Shown: positions 32,643 through 43,619, counted from the stretch's first letter. The stretch is 64,000 nt of DNA from Streptomyces hundungensis (GCF_003627815.1 NZ_CP032698.1:3534001-3598000), one strand, 5' to 3'. Notes: generated from the letters alone by a model not told the origin. Numbers and translations: made by a program.

Positions 32643-33620
32643 TCAGGTGCCGTCCCGGTGCCCCCACACATAGACGCCGTCGCCCTTGCGCAGGACGTCC
32701 CAGAGCTTTCGGGCGTCGGCCAGGCCCAGATTCACGCAACCCTGGCTGCCCACCGAGGTGTACACGCTGTGGTAGATGGCGTGGAAGGCCTGCCCGCCGT
32801 CGAAGAACTGGGCGTAGGGCATGGACTGGTGGTAGATCGTCGACCAGTGGTTCTTGTGCCGCCAGTACACCTTGTGCCAGCCGCCCCGGGTGGGCATCGA
32901 GGCCCGACCGCTGCGGATCGGCACCGGCCCGAACGTCACCTTCTTGCCGGTCTGCACCCACATCAACTGCCGCGTCAGATCCACGCACGCCACCCGCTGC
33001 GCCTTGACGGGGCACTTGTGCGCGGCGTTGGGGTTCTTGCGGGCCGACAGGAACTGCATCCGCGACCAGGTCACCGGGCCCGCGAAGCCGATCGCCGGTG
33101 AAATGCCCTGCGCCTGCTGGAACGTGCGGATCGCGGCGCAGTCGGCGGCGGACTGCCTGCCGTCCACCGCGCGCCGCAGCCAGCGCTCGATCTGGCGCTG
33201 GTAGGGCCCGGTCCTGGTGGTGCAACTGCCCGGCTTCGCGGCGAGCTCGCCCTGCGGTACGTACTCGACGAGCCGGTACGCGCCCTCGGGGGCGTCGGCC
33301 GGCTCCACGGCGTCCTCGGCGGCGCCGGGCTCGTACACGAGGGGCGGCAACACCTGGTCCGGGGTGTCCAGCGGCCCCGCGTGCGCGTCCGGCGCGAGGC
33401 CGGGTACGAGGACGTCGGCGGGGGCGGGGTCGCCGGGGGCGGCGGGGGCGGGTGCGGGTGCCGGGGCGGCGGGGTGGGCCGGGGGTGGGGGTGGGAGCTC
33501 TGCGGCGGCCGGGGGTGCGGCTGCCAGGGCGAGGGCTGCCGCGAGTACGAGGCCGTAAGTAGTCCAGCTCTGGCGCCTGGAGCGCTTTGGTGGCATTGGC
33601 GGGGTTTGTACCGGTTCCAT
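32643..33620 (-). CDS. L,D-transpeptidase (YkuD family), exported
   Basis: 325 residues if started at the ATG at 33620, 317 from the ATG at 33596; neither has an ideal ribosome site. Signal peptide SWTTYGLVLAAALALAAAPPAAA, then a long Pro/Ala-rich linker (about 45-105), a peptidoglycan-binding-like segment (DCAAIRTFQQAQGISPAIGFAGPVTW) and a YkuD domain. The catalytic core is HAIYHSVYTSVGSQGCVNL, with the Cys in SQGC instead of the usual SHGC. The family makes 3-3 peptidoglycan cross-links. Flanked by alr and a large repeat field. Confidence 0.88.
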   Translation of the reverse strand: MEPVQTPPMPPKRSRRQSWTTYGLVLAAALALAAAPPAAAELPPPPPAHPAAPAPAPAPAAPGDPAPADVLVPGLAPDAHAGPLDTPDQVLPPLVYEPGAAEDAVEPADAPEGAYRLVEYVPQGELAAKPGSCTTRTGPYQRQIERWLRRAVDGRQSAADCAAIRTFQQAQGISPAIGFAGPVTWSRMQFLSARKNPNAAHKCPVKAQRVACVDLTRQLMWVQTGKKVTFGPVPIRSGRASMPTRGGWHKVYWRHKNHWSTIYHQSMPYAQFFDGGQAFHAIYHSVYTSVGSQGCVNLGLADARKLWDVLRKGDGVYVWGHRDGT

Positions 33621-33719
33621 GCCCCCAGAGAACCGGGCCGTCTGGGCGTGTCGCGGAAGCCGCGCGGGGGGTGTCACCCCGGGGGTGGGGGGTGCGCGGG
33701 TCGCCCCGACCCCCTGGCC

Positions 33720-34022
33720 CCCTTTGCCCACCCACCCGTGACGGGGGTTGGACGGCTCCGGCCCCCTGGGGCTCCGCCCCAGACCCCGGCGCGTTGGCCC
33801 ACCCGCCCGCCCGTGCGGCGGGTTGAACGGGCTGAGCCCTGGGGCTGCGCCCCAGACCCCTGCGGGTTTGCCCACCCACCCGCCCGTGCAAGGGGTTGAA
33901 CGGGCTGAGCCCTGGGGCTGCGCCCCAGACCCCCGCGGGGGCTCCGCCCCCTGCACCCCCGTTCGCGCCTGAACGGCGCTCGTCCTCAAACGCCGGACGG
34001 GCTGAGGTGCTGCCCAGCACCG
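33720..34022. repeat. Mosaic of hairpin and GC-rich repeat modules
   Basis: Three CTGGGGCTCCGCCCCAG or CTGGGGCTGCGCCCCAG hairpins, each paired with a CCCACCCGCCCGTGC(A/G)xxGGGTTGAACGGGCTGAGCC module (period about 70 bp), then GGGGGCTCCGCCCCC and the CGCCTGAACGGCGCTCGTCCTCAAACGCC module. Continuous with the array at 34030. No gene. Confidence 0.92.
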
Positions 34023-34029
34023 AGTAGCT

Positions 34030-34545
34030 AGGGGCGCGGGGAACTGCGCGAGAAGCGACCACGGTCCGCAGGATCGAGAGGGTTTAGGGGCGCGGGGAAC
34101 TGCGCGAGCAACCACCCGCGGCCCGCAGCGTGAAAGGGGTTTTGGGGGCGCGAGGAACTGCGCGAGAAGCGGGCACGGTCCGCAGGGTCGAGAGGGTTTA
34201 GGGGCGCGGGGAACTGCGCGACCAGCCACGCACGGCCCGCAGACGAAAACGGGTTTCCTGGGGGCGCGAGGAACTGCGCGAGAAGCGGGCACGGTCCGCA
34301 GGATCGAGAGGGTTTAGGGGCGCGGGGAACTGCGCGAGCAGCCACGCACGGCCCGCAGACGAAAACGGGTTTCCTGGGGGCGCGAGGAACTGCGCGAGAA
34401 GCGACCACGGTCCGCAGGATCGAGAGGGTTTAGGGGCGCGGGGAACTGCGCGACCAGCCACCCGCGGCCCGCAGACGAAAACGGGTTTTGAGGGGCGCGG
34501 GGAACTGCGCAAGACGCCGGCACGGTCCACGGGATCGAGGGGGTT
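34030..34545. repeat. Higher-order tandem array of the GGGGCGCGGGGAACTGCGCGA module
   Basis: Nine units starting near 34031, 34087, 34146, 34200, 34261, 34317, 34378, 34434 and 34492 (54-61 bp each). Two subtypes alternate: one followed by GAAGCGACCACGGTCCGCAGGATCGAGAGGGTTTA-like sequence, the other by CCAGCCACGCACGGCCCGCAGACGAAAACGGGTTT-like sequence. The pair repeats with a period of 114-117 bp. No supported gene; it lies between the convergent-free ends of the transpeptidase and nnr genes, both minus strand. Confidence 0.94.
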
Positions 34546-34557
34546 GGGGGCAGGGGG

Positions 34558-35988
34558 CTATTGGGGGTTGGGGCGGGCCGCGTCCTGCCAGGCGGTGGGC
34601 AGCGCCTCAGCCACCCCGTACGCCGTCACAGGAGCCCCCTGCGCCGCATGGCGCCCGGCCAGACCATGGAGATAGGCCCCCATCGCCCCCGCATCCCGCG
34701 CGGGCAACCCCGTCGCGAGCAGCGAGCCCGTCAGGCCGGACAGGACATCGCCGCTCCCGGCCGTGGCCAGCCAGGGCGTACCGGTCGGGTTGACCCGCAC
34801 CGGGCCCTCCGCGTCCGCGACCAGGGTGGTCGAGCCCTTCAGCAGGACGGTCGCCGCGTACCGCGAGGCCAGCGCACGCGCCGCCGCGAGCCGCCCCGCC
34901 TCCACCTCCTCGCGCGCCACCCCGAGCAGCGCCGCCGCCTCCCCCGCGTGCGGGGTGAGCAGGGTGGCCGCCGAGCGGGCCCGTACGACCTCGGGGTCCA
35001 GACCGTGCAGGCCGTCCGCGTCCACCAGGACCGGCACGTCCGATGCGAGCACCTCCTCGACGCCCGGGCCGTCGCCGAGTCCGGGGCCCACCACCCACGC
35101 CTGCACCCGCCCGGCCCGCGCGGGCGAGCCGTCCGACACCAGGGTCTCGGGGAAGCGCGCGATCACCGCGTCGCCGCCGGGCCCCACATAGCGCACCGCG
35201 CCCGCGCCGCCGCGCAGCGCTCCCGCGACCGCCAGGACCGCCGCCCCCGGATAGCGGGCCGACCCGGCGACGACGCCGACGACACCCCGCCGGTACTTGT
35301 CGCTCTCGGCGGCCGGGGTGGGCAACAGGTCCGCCATGTCGGCGTGTTGGAGCGCCTCGACGGCCGGTACGGAGGGCAGGTCGAGGCCGATCGGCACGAT
35401 GTGGACCACGCCCGCGTACTCCCGTGCGGGGTCGATGAGCAGACCCGGCTTGTACGCCCCGAACGTGACGGTCGCGTCCGCCCGCAGCGCCTCGCCCCGT
35501 ACTTCGCCGGTGTCCGCGTCCACGCCGCTGGGCAGGTCGACGGCGACGACCAGCGCGTTCGAGCCGCGGGCCGCGCGGGCCAGCGGTACGGCGTCGGGGC
35601 GCAGGCCGCCGCCGCCGCCGATGCCGATGATGCCGTCCAGTACGAGGTCGGCGGCGGCCAGTACCTCGAACGGGTCGTCGGCGACCCGGCCGCCGGCCCG
35701 CTCCAGCGCGGCCAGGCCCTCCGGGTGGGCGCGGTCGGGGCTGAGCAGTACCGCGCTCACGCCGGCGCCCCTGCGGGCCAGGCGGGCTCCGGCGTACAGC
35801 GCGTCGCCGCCGTTGTCGCCGCTGCCGACGAGCAGGACGATGCGGGTGCCGTAGACCCGGCCCAGCATGTTCGCGCAGGCGGCGGCGAGGGCGGCGGCGG
35901 CGCGCTGCATGAGCGTGCCGGGGGGGAGGTGGGTCATGAGCTCGCGCTCGGCGGCCCGAACGGTGTCGACGTCATAGGCAGTACGCAT
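34558..35988 (-). CDS. nnr: Bifunctional NAD(P)H-hydrate epimerase / dehydratase
   Basis: 476 residues from the ATG at 35988. N-terminal epimerase (YjeF_N, about 1-210): LMQRAAAALA, VGSGDNGGDALYAGARLARRG, and LVVAVDLPSGVDADTGE. C-terminal ADP-dependent dehydratase (about 215-470): KYRRGVVGVVAGSARYPGAAVLAVAGALRGGAGAVRY, VVGPGLG, LTPHAGEAAALLG and TGTPWLATAGSGDVLSGLTGSLLATGL. Repairs damaged NAD(P)HX. The upstream ORF extension runs into repeat DNA and is rejected. Confidence 0.95.
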   Translation of the reverse strand: MRTAYDVDTVRAAERELMTHLPPGTLMQRAAAALAAACANMLGRVYGTRIVLLVGSGDNGGDALYAGARLARRGAGVSAVLLSPDRAHPEGLAALERAGGRVADDPFEVLAAADLVLDGIIGIGGGGGLRPDAVPLARAARGSNALVVAVDLPSGVDADTGEVRGEALRADATVTFGAYKPGLLIDPAREYAGVVHIVPIGLDLPSVPAVEALQHADMADLLPTPAAESDKYRRGVVGVVAGSARYPGAAVLAVAGALRGGAGAVRYVGPGGDAVIARFPETLVSDGSPARAGRVQAWVVGPGLGDGPGVEEVLASDVPVLVDADGLHGLDPEVVRARSAATLLTPHAGEAAALLGVAREEVEAGRLAAARALASRYAATVLLKGSTTLVADAEGPVRVNPTGTPWLATAGSGDVLSGLTGSLLATGLPARDAGAMGAYLHGLAGRHAAQGAPVTAYGVAEALPTAWQDAARPNPQ

Positions 35989-36009
35989 ACCGCCACTCTC
36001 CCCCACCCC

Positions 36010-36515
36010 CAACCCCCGGCCCCCTGGGGCTCCGCCCCAGACCCCGAGGCGCCTTGCCCACCCACCCGCCCGTGCAGCGGGTTGAACCAGCTGAGCCCCT
36101 GGGGCTCCGCCCCAGACCCCGTTCGCGCCTAAAGGGCGCTCGTCCTCAATCGCCGGACAGGCTGAAGATGCCCGTGCGGCCCAGCACCGAGCACTCAAGG
36201 GGCGCGAGGAACTAAGCGACCAAGTCCCGCCCGGCCCGGCACCAGTCCTGCCAGGGGCGCGGGGAACTGCGCGAGAAGCGAGCACGGTCCGCACACGACC
36301 GAGTGGTTAGGGGCGCGGGGAACTGCGCGACCAGCCACCCGCGGCCCGCAGACGAACACGGGTTTTGGGGGCGCGGGGAACTGCGCGACCAGCCCCGTAC
36401 GGCCCGCAGCCGAAAGCGGGTTTCCAGGGGCGCGAGGAACTGCGCAAGACGCGACCCCGGCCCGCACACGCCCGGGGTTCAAGGGGCGCGAGGAACTGCG
36501 CAACCAGCAACCCCC
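36010..36515. repeat. Mosaic repeats upstream of nnr
   Basis: Two CCTGGGGCTCCGCCCCAGACCCC hairpins and a CCCACCCGCCCGTGCAGCGGG module (36020-36120), one CGCTCGTCCTCAATCGCC module (36135-36155), then six GGGGCGCGxGGAACTGCGCGAxx units at about 36198, 36255, 36310, 36368, 36426 and 36483 (period 54-58 bp). No gene seen in the 533-bp gap. Confidence 0.92.
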
Positions 36516-36521
36516 GGCCCC

Positions 36522-36890
36522 CTAACCCTCCGCGATCACCACCGCCGACGCCACCCCCGCGTCATGACTCAACGAAACATGCCAATGCCGAACCCCCAAC
36601 TCCGCCGCCCGCGCCGCCACAGACCCCCGCACCCGCAGCCGGGGCTGCCCATTGGCCTCCACATACACTTCCGCGTCCGTCCACAGCAGCCCCGCCGGCG
36701 CCCCGAGCGCCTTCGCGAGGGCCTCCTTCGCGGCGAAGCGGACGGCCAGCGACGCCACCCCGCGCCGTTCGCCGCCGGGGAGTATCAACTCGCTCTCCAC
36801 GAACAGCCGTTGGAGCATCGCGGGCGTCCGCTCGATGGACTGCCCGAACCGCTCGATCTCGGCCACGTCAATGCCGACCCCAATAATCAC
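36522..36890 (-). CDS. acpS: Holo-[acyl-carrier-protein] synthase
   Basis: 122 residues from the GTG at 36890. [23 protein letters not shown] with the Mg-binding Asp8, and [19 protein letters not shown] (FAAKEA signature) are diagnostic. Transfers 4'-phosphopantetheine from CoA to acyl carrier proteins. Starts 3 bp after the glmS stop, so it is co-transcribed downstream of glmS. Confidence 0.96.
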   Translation of the reverse strand: MIIGVGIDVAEIERFGQSIERTPAMLQRLFVESELILPGGERRGVASLAVRFAAKEALAKALGAPAGLLWTDAEVYVEANGQPRLRVRGSVAARAAELGVRHWHVSLSHDAGVASAVVIAEG

Positions 36891-36893
36891 TGC

Positions 36894-38741
36894 TCACTCC
36901 ACCGTCACAGACTTGGCCAGATTGCGCGGCTGGTCGACCTCGTTGCCCCGGGCCGTCGCCAGTTCGCAGGCGAAGACCTGGAGCGGCACGGCTGCCACCA
37001 GCGGCTGGAGCAGCGTGGGGGTGGCCGGGATGCGGATGAGGTGGTCGGCGTACGGGACCACCGCCTCGTCCCCCTCCTCCGCGATCACGATCGTGCGTGC
37101 CCCTCGCGCCCGGATCTCCTGGATGTTGGACACGATCTTGTCGTGCAGGACCGACCGCCCGCGCGGCGACGGCACGACGACGACCACCGGCAGGTCCTCC
37201 TCGATCAGGGCGATCGGCCCGTGCTTGAGCTCGCCCGCCGCGAACCCCTCCGCGTGCATGTACGCCAGCTCCTTGAGCTTGAGCGCGCCTTCGAGCGCGA
37301 CCGGGTAGCCCACGTGCCGACCGAGGAAGAGCACCGTGTTCTTGGCGGCCAGCGAGCGCGCCAACTCCCGTACGGGCTCCATGGTTTCGAGCACCCGGTC
37401 GACCTCGGTGGCGATCTCCGCGAGGTCACGCACCACGTCCCCGATCTCGTCACCCCACTTGGTGCCGCGCACCTGGCCGAGGTAGAGCGCGACGAGGTAG
37501 CAGGCCACCAGCTGGGTGAGGAAGGCCTTGGTCGAGGCCACCGCCACCTCGGGTCCCGCGTGCGTGTACAGGACCGCGTCCGACTCGCGCGGGATCGTCG
37601 AACCGTTGGTGTTGCAGATCGCGAGGACCTTCGCGCCCTGTTCGCGGGCGTGCCGCAGCGCCATCAGGGTGTCCATGGTCTCGCCGGACTGCGAGATCGC
37701 GATGACCAGGGTGCGCTGGTCGAGGATCGGGTCGCGGTAGCGGAACTCGCTGGCGAGCTCGGTCTCGCACGGGATCCGCGTCCAGTGCTCGATCGCCAGC
37801 TTCGCGATCATGCCCGCGTGGTAGGCCGTCCCGCACGCCACGACGACGACCTTGTCGATCTCGCGCAGCACGGCGTGCGGGATCCGCAGTTCATCCAGGG
37901 TCAGCGAGCCCGCCGCGTCGATCCGTCCGAGCAGCGTGTCGGCGACCGCCTTGGGCTGCTCGGCGATCTCCTTCAGCATGAAGTAGTCGTAGCCGCCCTT
38001 CTCGGCGGCCGAGGCGTCCCAGTCGACGTGGTAGGCCCGGGTCTCGGCGGGCGCGCCGTCGAAGTCGGTGACCACCACGGCGTCCCGGCGCACTTCGACG
38101 ACCTGGTCCTGGCCGAGTTCGAGGGCGGAGCGGGTGTGCGCGATGAACGCGGCGACGTCGGAGGCGAGGAAGGCCTCCCCCTCGCCGACGCCCACCACGA
38201 GCGGCGAGTTGCGTCGCGCGCCCACCACCACGTCCGGCTCGTCGGCGTGCACGGCGACCAGCGTGAACGCTCCCTCCAGACGCCGGCACACCTGGCGCAT
38301 CGCCTCCGCCAGGTCCTCGGACGAGGAGTAGCACTCGGCAAGGAGGTGGGCCACGACCTCGGTGTCCGTCTCGGAGGCGAGCGCGTGGCCGCGCTCGGCG
38401 AGCTCGGCCCGCAGCGCGGCGAAGTTCTCGATGATCCCGTTGTGCACGACCGCGACCCGCCCGGCGTTGTCCAGGTGCGGGTGCGCGTTGGTGTCGGTGG
38501 GGCCGCCGTGCGTGGCCCATCGGGTGTGCCCGATGCCGGTCGCCCCGGCGGGCAGGGGCGCCTCCACGAGCGCCTTCTCCAGGTTGACCAGCTTGCCGGC
38601 CTTCTTCGCCGCGGCGAGTCCGCCGTCCGCGAGGACCGCGACACCGGCCGAGTCGTATCCGCGGTACTCGAGCCGCTTCAGGCCCGCCACCACGACGTCA
38701 AGCGCCGACTGCCCGCCCACATAACCCACGATTCCGCACAT
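36894..38741 (-). CDS. glmS: Glutamine-fructose-6-phosphate aminotransferase
   Basis: 615 residues. N-terminal Ntn glutaminase with the nucleophile Cys2 (MCGIVGYVG), [10 protein letters not shown] and HNGIIENF; C-terminal two SIS domains ([35 protein letters not shown]; the C-terminal [16 protein letters not shown] ending). First committed step to UDP-GlcNAc. Forms a unit with acpS; glmM, the next pathway step, is nearby at 40876. Confidence 0.97.
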   Translation of the reverse strand: MCGIVGYVGGQSALDVVVAGLKRLEYRGYDSAGVAVLADGGLAAAKKAGKLVNLEKALVEAPLPAGATGIGHTRWATHGGPTDTNAHPHLDNAGRVAVVHNGIIENFAALRAELAERGHALASETDTEVVAHLLAECYSSSEDLAEAMRQVCRRLEGAFTLVAVHADEPDVVVGARRNSPLVVGVGEGEAFLASDVAAFIAHTRSALELGQDQVVEVRRDAVVVTDFDGAPAETRAYHVDWDASAAEKGGYDYFMLKEIAEQPKAVADTLLGRIDAAGSLTLDELRIPHAVLREIDKVVVVACGTAYHAGMIAKLAIEHWTRIPCETELASEFRYRDPILDQRTLVIAISQSGETMDTLMALRHAREQGAKVLAICNTNGSTIPRESDAVLYTHAGPEVAVASTKAFLTQLVACYLVALYLGQVRGTKWGDEIGDVVRDLAEIATEVDRVLETMEPVRELARSLAAKNTVLFLGRHVGYPVALEGALKLKELAYMHAEGFAAGELKHGPIALIEEDLPVVVVVPSPRGRSVLHDKIVSNIQEIRARGARTIVIAEEGDEAVVPYADHLIRIPATPTLLQPLVAAVPLQVFACELATARGNEVDQPRNLAKSVTVE

Positions 38742-38877
38742 GGCGGCAGCCTACGACCGCGACCCCCTCTTTCTGCCTCAGCCGGGGCGTGCGCGACGCT
38801 TCATCCGTATTTCCCGCCTTACGGCAAGTGACCCACCCCACCCCCCACGCACGTCATACAGCCGCAACAATGGAGTC

Positions 38878-39867
38878 GTGATCACCTCGCCGCCCCGGAG
38901 CGCCCACCGCAAGCCGGAGGCGACTCCCTATGTGGACCTGACACGCGCGGAGTGGAGCGCTCTGCGCGACAAGACGCCGCTGCCGCTGACCGCCGACGAG
39001 GTCGAGCGACTGCGGGGGCTCGGCGACGTCATCGACCTCGACGAGGTCCGCGACATCTATCTGCCGCTGTCCCGGCTGCTCAACCTGTACGTGGGGGCCA
39101 CCGCCAATCTGCGCGGCACCCTCAACACCTTCCTCGGTGACGCGGGCAACGGGCACGGCACCCAGCACGGCACCCCCTTCGTCATAGGGGTCGCGGGTTC
39201 GGTGGCGGTCGGCAAGTCGACGGTGGCGCGTCTGCTCCAGGCGCTGCTGGCCCGCTGGCCCGAGCACCCGCGGGTGGAGCTGGTCACCACCGACGGCTTC
39301 CTGTACCCGATGGCCGAGCTCGAGCGCCGCGGCCTGATGTCGCGCAAGGGCTTCCCCGAGTCGTACGACCGGCGGGCCCTGACCCGGTTCGTCGCGGACA
39401 TCAAGGCGGGCAAGGACGAGGTCACCGCGCCCGTCTACTCGCACCTGATCTACGACATCGTGCCGGACGAGCGGCTCGTGGTGCGCCGCCCCGACATCCT
39501 GATCGTGGAGGGCCTCAACGTCCTCCAGCCCGCCCTGCCCGGCCAGGACGGCCGCACCCGGGTCGGCCTCGCGGACTACTTCGACTTCAGTGTGTACGTG
39601 GACGCGCGCACCGAGGACATCGAGACCTGGTACCTCAACCGCTTCCGCAAGCTGCGCGACACCGCATTCCAGAACCCGTTCTCGTACTTCCGCAAGTACA
39701 CCCAGGTCTCCGAGGAGGAGGCGCTCGACTACGCGCGGACGACCTGGCGGACCATCAACCGGCCCAACCTGGTGGAGAATGTGGCGCCCACGCGCGGACG
39801 CGCCACGCTCGTCGTGCGCAAGGGACCGGACCACAAGATCCAGAAGATCTCGCTCCGCAAGCTCTGA
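38878..39867 (+). CDS. coaA: Pantothenate kinase, type I
   Basis: 329 residues from the GTG at 38878 (GGAG very close upstream). Prokaryotic type I kinase: [33 protein letters not shown], Walker [22 protein letters not shown] (about 102-122), [12 protein letters not shown], and [11 protein letters not shown]. First step of CoA biosynthesis. Divergent from glmS. An upstream frame opening at 38740 would overlap the glmS start and is not supported. Confidence 0.95.
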   Translation: MITSPPRSAHRKPEATPYVDLTRAEWSALRDKTPLPLTADEVERLRGLGDVIDLDEVRDIYLPLSRLLNLYVGATANLRGTLNTFLGDAGNGHGTQHGTPFVIGVAGSVAVGKSTVARLLQALLARWPEHPRVELVTTDGFLYPMAELERRGLMSRKGFPESYDRRALTRFVADIKAGKDEVTAPVYSHLIYDIVPDERLVVRRPDILIVEGLNVLQPALPGQDGRTRVGLADYFDFSVYVDARTEDIETWYLNRFRKLRDTAFQNPFSYFRKYTQVSEEEALDYARTTWRTINRPNLVENVAPTRGRATLVVRKGPDHKIQKISLRKL

Positions 39868-39943
39868 CACCTCTGGCAGCTCTGGCAGCCCGAACACCCC
39901 GGACAGCCCCGACACCGCGCAAGCCCCGACCCGGCGAGGAACC

Positions 39944-40879
39944 GTGCTGCACCTGCGTCTGATCGTGCCCGCCGATCGCACCGAGGAGGTCGTGCGCACC
40001 ATCGAGTCGACGGTGGGCACCGCACACCTGGCGGTGCTTTCGGGCGCGGCCCGCAATCCCGTCGGCGACCTCGTGCTGTGTGACGTGGCCCGTGAGGCGG
40101 GCGACGAGTTGATCGCCGAGCTGCGAGCGATCGGTCTCGACCGGGACGGTTCGATCGCCGTCGATCACATCGATCTTTCGATCTCGAAGCGGGCCGACAA
40201 GGCCGAGGCGGAGGCGCCCGGCGAGGGCGCGGACGCGGTCCTGTGGGAGTCGCTGACCGACGCCACCCACGAGGAGTCGACGCTGTCGATCACCTATGTG
40301 GCGTTCCTCGCCGTCGCGACGATGCTGGCGGCGTGCGGGGTGATGCTCGACAACGCGATCCTGATCGTGGGCGCGATGGCGGTGGGCCCCGAGTTCGGGC
40401 CGCTTGCCGGTATCTCCACCGCCCTGGTGCGCCGCGCCCCGCGCCTGGTGGGGCGCTCGCTGCTCGCGCTGGTCGTGGGCTTCGCCTCGGCGATGCTGCT
40501 CACCGCGGGCTTCGGCTGGCTGATGGAGGTGCTCGGGCTCTTCGACAAGTCGATGATCGAGGCGCCCCGGCCGAACACGGCGTTCATCTTCCGGCCCGAC
40601 TGGATGTCGTTCGTCGTGGCGTTCCTGGCGGGCATCGCCGGAACGCTGTCCCTGACCTCCGCCAAGTCGGGCGCGCTGATCGGGGTGGCCATCTCGGTGA
40701 CCACCGTCCCCGCCGCGGCCAACGCCGCGATGGCGTTCAGCTATCAGGACTACGGCCAGACCTGGGGCTCCAGTTGGCAACTGCTCGCCAACCTGGCCGG
40801 CATCGTCCTGTCCGGCACGCTGACGCTGCTCGCCCAGAAGGCGCTCTGGGCGAGTCAGCGCAAGCGTCAACTCCCTTAG
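39944..40879 (+). CDS. DUF389 family integral membrane protein
   Basis: 311 residues from the GTG at 39944, with GAGGA upstream. A soluble N-terminal domain of about 90 residues (ferredoxin-like: [31 protein letters not shown]), then about six membrane helices ([47 protein letters not shown] is the conserved DUF389 core; last helix [22 protein letters not shown]). Function in the family is unknown. Follows coaA by 76 bp on the same strand; its end overlaps the end of the convergent glmM by 4 nt. Confidence 0.88.
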   Translation: MLHLRLIVPADRTEEVVRTIESTVGTAHLAVLSGAARNPVGDLVLCDVAREAGDELIAELRAIGLDRDGSIAVDHIDLSISKRADKAEAEAPGEGADAVLWESLTDATHEESTLSITYVAFLAVATMLAACGVMLDNAILIVGAMAVGPEFGPLAGISTALVRRAPRLVGRSLLALVVGFASAMLLTAGFGWLMEVLGLFDKSMIEAPRPNTAFIFRPDWMSFVVAFLAGIAGTLSLTSAKSGALIGVAISVTTVPAAANAAMAFSYQDYGQTWGSSWQLLANLAGIVLSGTLTLLAQKALWASQRKRQLP

Positions 40880-42234
40880 CCGAGCGCCGACTTGACGACG
40901 TCGGCGAGACGGCCGGCCACCGAGCGGGCCTGCTCGATGTCGGCGGCCTCCACCATTACGCGCACCAGCGGCTCGGTGCCCGAGGGCCGCAGCAGCACCC
41001 GGCCGGTGGCACCCAGCTCGCGCTCGGCCTCGGCGACGGCCGTGCCGAGCTCGGCGGAGGTGGCGACCCGGGACTTGTCGACGTCGGGGACGTTGACCAG
41101 GACCTGCGGGAGGCGCGTCATGACCCCGGCGAGGTCGGCGAGCGTACGGCGGGTCGCGGCGACGCGGGCGGCCAGCATCAGACCGGTCAGCGTGCCGTCA
41201 CCGGTGGTCGCGTGGTCCAGGATGATCACGTGGCCGGACTGCTCGCCGCCCAGCGCGTAGCCGTGCTCCTTCATCGACTCCAGGACGTAGCGGTCGCCGA
41301 CGCCGGTCTGGACGAGCTGAATGCCCTCGCCCTCCATGGCGATCTTGAAGCCGAGGTTCGACATCACGGTGCCGACGACGGTGTTGCCGCGCAGCGTGCC
41401 CGCCTCGCGCATGGCGAGCGCGAGCACCGCGAGGATCTGGTCGCCGTCGACCTCGTTGCCCTCGGCGTCCACGGCCAGGCAGCGGTCGGCGTCGCCGTCG
41501 TGCGCGATGCCGAGGTCGGCGCCGTGCTCGACGACGGCCGCCTTGAGGAGGTCGAGGTGGGTGGAGCCGCAGCCGTCGTTGATGTTGAGCCCGTCCGGCT
41601 CGGCACCGATCGTGACGACCTCGGCGCCGGCCCGCGCGAACGCCTCCGGCGAGACCCGGGCGGCCGCGCCGTGCGCCTCGTCCAGGACGACCTTCAGGCC
41701 GTCGAGGCGGTTGGGCAGCACCCCGATGAGGTGGGCCACGTAACGGTCGAAGCCCTCCTTGTACGAGCGGACGCGGCCCACGCCGGCACCGGTCGGACGC
41801 TCCCAGGGGGCACCCGTGCGGTGCTGCTCGTAGATCGACTCGATGCGGTCCTCCAGCTCGTCGGCGAGCTTGTGGCCGCCGCGCGCGAAGAACTTGACAC
41901 CGTTGTCCGGCATGGCGTTGTGACTGGCCGAGAGCATGACGCCGAGGTCGGCGCCCAGCACACCGGTGAGGTACGCCACCGCGGGGGTGGGCAGCACACC
42001 GACCCGCAGGACGTCCACGCCCGCGCTCGCGAGGCCCGCGACGACCGCGGCCTCCAGAAACTCTCCCGACGCCCGGGGGTCGCGCCCGACCACGGCGGTC
42101 GGGCGATGCCCCTCGAAGGTCCCCGCCTCGGCGAGCACATGCGCCGCCGCGACCGACAGACCGAGCGCGAGCTCGGCCGTCAGATCCGAGTTGGCGACAC
42201 CGCGCACGCCGTCCGTGCCGAAGAGTCGTCCCAC
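40876..42234 (-). CDS. glmM: Phosphoglucosamine mutase
   Basis: 452 residues. [26 protein letters not shown] at the N-terminus, the phosphoserine loop [13 protein letters not shown] (Ser104), the Mg-binding DGDADRC, GGEQSGH for sugar binding, and [15 protein letters not shown] for phosphate binding. Converts glucosamine-6-P to glucosamine-1-P, after GlmS. Convergent with the DUF389 gene; downstream of rplM-rpsI but separated by a strong terminator. Confidence 0.97.
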   Translation of the reverse strand: MGRLFGTDGVRGVANSDLTAELALGLSVAAAHVLAEAGTFEGHRPTAVVGRDPRASGEFLEAAVVAGLASAGVDVLRVGVLPTPAVAYLTGVLGADLGVMLSASHNAMPDNGVKFFARGGHKLADELEDRIESIYEQHRTGAPWERPTGAGVGRVRSYKEGFDRYVAHLIGVLPNRLDGLKVVLDEAHGAAARVSPEAFARAGAEVVTIGAEPDGLNINDGCGSTHLDLLKAAVVEHGADLGIAHDGDADRCLAVDAEGNEVDGDQILAVLALAMREAGTLRGNTVVGTVMSNLGFKIAMEGEGIQLVQTGVGDRYVLESMKEHGYALGGEQSGHVIILDHATTGDGTLTGLMLAARVAATRRTLADLAGVMTRLPQVLVNVPDVDKSRVATSAELGTAVAEAERELGATGRVLLRPSGTEPLVRVMVEAADIEQARSVAGRLADVVKSALG

Positions 42235-42277
42235 GTCTGTCCTCCGAAAACCTCAAAGTGCGGGGTAGATAGACGAA

Positions 42278-42310
42278 CGCCCCGGCAGCACGCAGAGTGC
42301 TGCCGGGGCG
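42278..42310 (-). terminator. Terminator of the rplM-rpsI operon
   Basis: Perfect 14-bp stem CGCCCCGGCAGCAC (42278-42291) / GTGCTGCCGGGGCG (42297-42310) with a 5-nt loop, between the rpsI stop and the glmM start. Confidence 0.9.
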
Positions 42311-42338
42311 AACGAAAGCCGTAGTGGCAGGCGCGGAT

Positions 42339-42857
42339 TTAGCGCTTGCTGTACTGCGGAGCCTTACGGGCCTTCTTGAGACCGGCCTTCTTGCGCTCGA
42401 CCGCACGGTCGTCGCGGGAGAGGAAGCCGGCCTTCTTGAGGGCGGCGCGGTTGTTGTCCACGTCCGCCTCGTTCAGCGCGCGGGCCACGCCGAGGCGCAG
42501 GGCGCCGGCCTGACCGGACACGCCGCCACCCGAGATGCGGGCGATGACGTCGTAGCGGTTGTCGAGCTCGAGCACCTTGAAGGGCTCGTTGACTTCCTGC
42601 TGGTGGACCTTGTTCGGGAAGTAGTCCTCGAGCGTACGCCCGTTGATCTTCCACTTGCCGGTGCCCGGGACGATCCGGACACGGGCGATGGCGTTCTTGC
42701 GACGGCCCAGGCCGGCGGCCGGCTGCGGGTCGCCGAAGCGGGACGCCATCGACTCGGTGGTGTACTCGCCCTCGACGGGGACCTCGGACTCGAAGGTGGT
42801 GACCTCCGCGTAGGTCTCTTCGCCCTCGACGGGGGTCTCGACAGTGGTCTCGGCCAC
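42339..42857 (-). CDS. rpsI: Ribosomal protein S9 (uS9)
   Basis: 172 residues. The conserved domain starts at [30 protein letters not shown] (about 51) and ends APQYSKR, whose basic C-terminal tail reaches the P-site tRNA. A 50-residue acidic N-terminal extension ([27 protein letters not shown]...) is typical of actinobacterial S9. 44 bp downstream of rplM. Confidence 0.96.
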   Translation of the reverse strand: MAETTVETPVEGEETYAEVTTFESEVPVEGEYTTESMASRFGDPQPAAGLGRRKNAIARVRIVPGTGKWKINGRTLEDYFPNKVHQQEVNEPFKVLELDNRYDVIARISGGGVSGQAGALRLGVARALNEADVDNNRAALKKAGFLSRDDRAVERKKAGLKKARKAPQYSKR

Positions 42858-42901
42858 GATGCTCCTCAGATTCTTTTCTGTCTTAGGGGGTGTGGCCGGA
42901 A

Positions 42902-43345
42902 CTACTGCGCGACCTGGGTGATCTCGAACGGCACCGGCTGCTGGGCAGCGTGGGGGTGCTGGTCGCCCGAGTAGACCTTCAGCTTCGAAATCATCTGACG
43001 GCCCAGGGTGTTCTTGGGGATCATGCCCTTGATGGCCTTCTCGACGGCCTTCTCCGGGTTGTTCGCCAGGAGGTCGTCGTAGCGCACCGAACGGAGACCG
43101 CCCGGGTAGCCGGAGTGGCGGTAGGCCATCTTCTGGGTCTTCTTGTTGCCGGACAGGTGAACCTTGTCGGCGTTGATGATGATGACGAAGTCACCCATGT
43201 CCATGTGGGGCGCATAGACGGGCTTGTGCTTGCCCCGGAGGAGGTTCGCGGCGGTGGTCGCCAGACGCCCCAGGACGACGTCCCGGGCATCAATGACGTG
43301 CCACTGGCGAGTGATGTCGCCGGGCTTGGGGCTGTACGTACGCAC
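42902..43345 (-). CDS. rplM: Ribosomal protein L13 (uL13)
   Basis: 147 residues: [60 protein letters not shown] and [30 protein letters not shown]. Early assembly protein of the 50S subunit. First gene of rplM-rpsI; the 274-bp region upstream (43346-43619) holds its promoter, not resolved, and the terminator of the ABC-F gene. Confidence 0.97.
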   Translation of the reverse strand: MRTYSPKPGDITRQWHVIDARDVVLGRLATTAANLLRGKHKPVYAPHMDMGDFVIIINADKVHLSGNKKTQKMAYRHSGYPGGLRSVRYDDLLANNPEKAVEKAIKGMIPKNTLGRQMISKLKVYSGDQHPHAAQQPVPFEITQVAQ

Positions 43346-43541
43346 TTCGTAGCCTTCGCTTCTTCAGTGGATGGGGTACCAGAGTCATTGCACCCTGAAG
43401 CGATATGCAGCTGGGACTCACAGTGCCGGGGACGCTGCCCGTATGCGAGCCACTGGTAACTGCTCCAGAGAACTTACGCAGGGCCCTTCGCGTGAGAGCG
43501 ACCGAGCCAATACGCATAACGAACCAGAAGGATACCCGGGC

Positions 43542-43573
43542 GCCCCCGGACGGGTCAAAACCGCCCCGGGGGC
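43542..43573 (-). terminator. Terminator downstream of the ABC-F gene
   Basis: GCCCCCGG (43542-43549) pairs with CCGGGGGC (43566-43573); loop of 16 nt with minor internal pairing. Lies 47 bp past the ABC-F stop codon. Confidence 0.6.
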
Positions 43574-43619
43574 TCCTGGCCCGATCCCGCCCTACCGGGG
43601 CCTGACCTGCGTAAACGCT

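Noticed and set aside
32530..34062. Extension of alr to an 895-residue protein
   Set aside because: The added part is an alternative frame through the transpeptidase gene and repeat DNA; alr starts at 32529.
34030..34545. CRISPR array or proteins of about 110-130 residues (SRAVPRAPKPSR repeats)
   Set aside because: The interval between cores is itself repeated, not unique; the ORFs are translations of the repeat.
40243..42324. 693-codon ORF on the plus strand
   Set aside because: Overlaps the DUF389 gene in another frame and glmM antisense; both are clearly recognised.
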